Positions 62,755 to 64,000 of a DNA stretch of 64,000 bases are shown piece by piece. The stretch covers positions 8,404 to 72,403 of the forward strand of contig JAMHXF010000034.1 in the NCBI GenBank assembly GCA_035910535.1, written 5' to 3'. The translations under genes and the position numbers were made by a program. The notes under the pieces were generated by a model. That model was given only the letters and a program-made list of their open reading frames with translations, was not told the DNA's origin and searched no databases. This DNA comes from Archangium_A sp035910535 (GTDB taxonomy: Bacteria > Myxococcota > Myxococcia > Myxococcales > Myxococcaceae). Position 1 is the stretch's first letter. Each line of letters starts with the position of its first letter.

Positions 62755-64000
62755 CCGGCAGGCGAATGATGAAGGTGGCGCCGATGCCCGGCGCGCCTTC
62801 TGCGCGAATGTTGCCGCGGTGCGCCTCGACGATGGTGCGCGACACCGACAGGCCAAGCCCCGTGCCCTGCCCTCGGCGCTTGGTCGTGAAGAACGGCTTG
62901 AAGAGCTTGTCTTTGACGTCGTCGGCGAGGCCCGGGCCGGTGTCAGCGACGTGAATCTCGACGAAGCCTGCTTCGGGTTTCATGGTCGACACGGTGATGA
63001 GCTTCTTCTTCGACTGCTCCAGCGCCTGGCCTGCGTTGAGCATCAGGTTGAGCAGCACCTGCCGCAGCTGGTTCGAATTTCCACGCACCGCCGGCAGGCT
63101 CTCGCCGAGCGCCGTTTCGACCTTCACGCCCTGCATCTGCAGCTGGTGAACGCACAGCGCCATCGCGCCCAGGACGACTTCATTGGGCGCCAGCGCCTCG
63201 AACTCCATTTCTGGCGGGCGCGAGAACTCGAGGAGGTTCTGCAGGATCTTGTTCGCGCGAAACGCGTCTTGCTCGATGAGCTTGAAGTACTCGTGCAGCT
63301 CCACGAGGTCGTCTGACTCACGGCCCAGCTGCGCGAAGCCCACGATGCCCACCATGGGGTTCTTCACCTCGTGGGCGACGCTGGCCGCGAGCTCCCCGAC
63401 GGCCGAGAGCTTCTCGCTCTGCACCAGCTGCGCGTTGGTCTTCTGCAGCTGCTCGCTGCGGCGCACCAGCTCGCGGCTCATTTCATTGAGCGCCGAGCCC
63501 ACCGACTGAACTTCGAGCGGGCCCGCCACCGGCACCTCGACGCCGAACTCACCGCGCGAGATGACCTGCATCGTCTTCTGCAGGTCGCTCAGCGGCCGCG
63601 TCACGCGCCGGCCCAGCAACACCGCCAACACCAACGCGAGCGACACGGTGCCGAGCGCGAACAACAACGAGCGGCGCGACAGCTCGCGCGTGGCCTTGAA
63701 GACCTCGTCGCGCGGCACCTCAACCACCACCGAACCCATGCCGTTCTCGACGCGCGCGAAGGCCGCCACGCGGCTCTCTCCGTTGGTCTCGTATTCTTCA
63801 GTGCCGCGCGCCACCTGCCCCGCCAACGCGTCACGCACCACCGGCAGCGCCGACAGGTCTTCTTTCTTGATGACGCGCTCCGCTTCGGGGTGCGCCAGTA
63901 CGCCGCCGAGCCGGTCGACCAGAAACACCTTGTACACGCGGCTCGTCGACACCGCCGAGAGCAGCCACTCAGGCCGCAGGTCGGCGATGACGACCGCGCT
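62732..64000 (-). CDS. Sensor histidine kinase (5' end outside window)
   Basis: 423 codons are open up to the window edge, so the N-terminus is missing. The visible order is: sensor part of a Cache-like periplasmic domain (VVIADLRPEWLLSAVS, KVFLVDRLGGVLAHPE), a transmembrane helix (SLLFALGTVSLALVLAVLL), HAMP (GRRVTRPLSDLQKTMQVISR), HisKA (AVGELAASVAHEVKNPMVG; phospho-His in AHEVKNP) and HATPase (QVLLNLMLNAGQALEQ, DTGPGLADDVKDKLFKPFF, GTGLGLSVSRTIVEAHRG). It is an envelope-sensing kinase without a receiver domain. Its 3' end overlaps the convergent DUF4340 gene by 23 nt. Confidence 0.92.
   Translation of the reverse strand, partial: SAVVIADLRPEWLLSAVSTSRVYKVFLVDRLGGVLAHPEAERVIKKEDLSALPVVRDALAGQVARGTEEYETNGESRVAAFARVENGMGSVVVEVPRDEVFKATRELSRRSLLFALGTVSLALVLAVLLGRRVTRPLSDLQKTMQVISRGEFGVEVPVAGPLEVQSVGSALNEMSRELVRRSEQLQKTNAQLVQSEKLSAVGELAASVAHEVKNPMVGIVGFAQLGRESDDLVELHEYFKLIEQDAFRANKILQNLLEFSRPPEMEFEALAPNEVVLGAMALCVHQLQMQGVKVETALGESLPAVRGNSNQLRQVLLNLMLNAGQALEQSKKKLITVSTMKPEAGFVEIHVADTGPGLADDVKDKLFKPFFTTKRRGQGTGLGLSVSRTIVEAHRGNIRAEGAPGIGATFIIRLPATAPSSP

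Overview
The window looks like a chromosomal segment of a member of the Myxococcota (delta-proteobacterial lineage). The reasons are a strongly G+C-rich sequence with G/C-ending codons, many small lipoproteins with 'DAG/DGG' spacers, two Ser/Thr protein kinases of the membrane or soluble myxobacterial type, an FHA protein, hybrid and LytS-type histidine kinases, a PilY1/minor-pilin operon and a gliding-type ABC operon. No tRNA, rRNA, CRISPR array, transposase or prophage gene was seen. Genes are very closely packed, mostly with 1-8 nt start/stop overlaps.

Layout. 1-7.5 kb: lipoproteins of unknown role, then a short operon with a LEA14-like lipoprotein, leucyl/phenylalanyl-tRNA-protein transferase (aat) and a methyltransferase. 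7.5-11.7 kb: a Kef/YbaL-type K+/H+ antiporter coupled to a secretin-N-like protein, and a CNNM/CorC-type CBS protein. 11.7-15.1 kb: a leftward glgA - Ser/Thr kinase - lipoprotein - GST cluster. 15.2-23.2 kb: pdxH, two tandem TPM-domain proteins behind a bcp peroxiredoxin, a LytS/LytTR two-component pair, a UlaG-like metallo-hydrolase and a lipoprotein with a possible Cys-rich upstream ORF. 23.4-30.9 kb: class V aminotransferase, a tandem WYL regulator pair, an FHA protein and aconitase (acnA) followed by a clear intrinsic terminator.

31-32.3 kb is the least ordinary stretch: a gene with an apparent frameshift and an in-frame stop, followed by what looks like the truncated start of a paralogue. 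32.3-43.9 kb: a PAS hybrid histidine kinase, an NRDE protein, a TetR-SDR-hydrolase operon that looks like a fatty-acid/dienoyl-CoA module, a DUF47-PiT phosphate transporter behind a convincing Pho-box-like triple repeat, a STAS-like protein and xanthine dehydrogenase (xdhA-xdhB). 44-49.9 kb: ATP-dependent DNA ligase and a run of five overlapping genes that starts with a kinase-TPR protein and ends with an EamA-type membrane protein.

49.9-57.9 kb is a leftward seven-gene operon for type IV pilus minor pilins and PilY1, with a c-type cytochrome encoded between pilX and pilY1. The 294-nt divergent region carries two ATTC-N2-GAAT palindromes 20 bp apart. 58.2-62.8 kb is a GldA/GldF/GldG-like ABC operon ending in a DUF4340 protein. 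The right edge cuts through a sensor histidine kinase, and the left edge cuts through a Cys-rich lipoprotein.

Function calls rest on motifs and family resemblance read by eye, and no database search was run. Starts were moved downstream from the longest open frame wherever a signal peptide, ribosome binding site or overlap argued for it.
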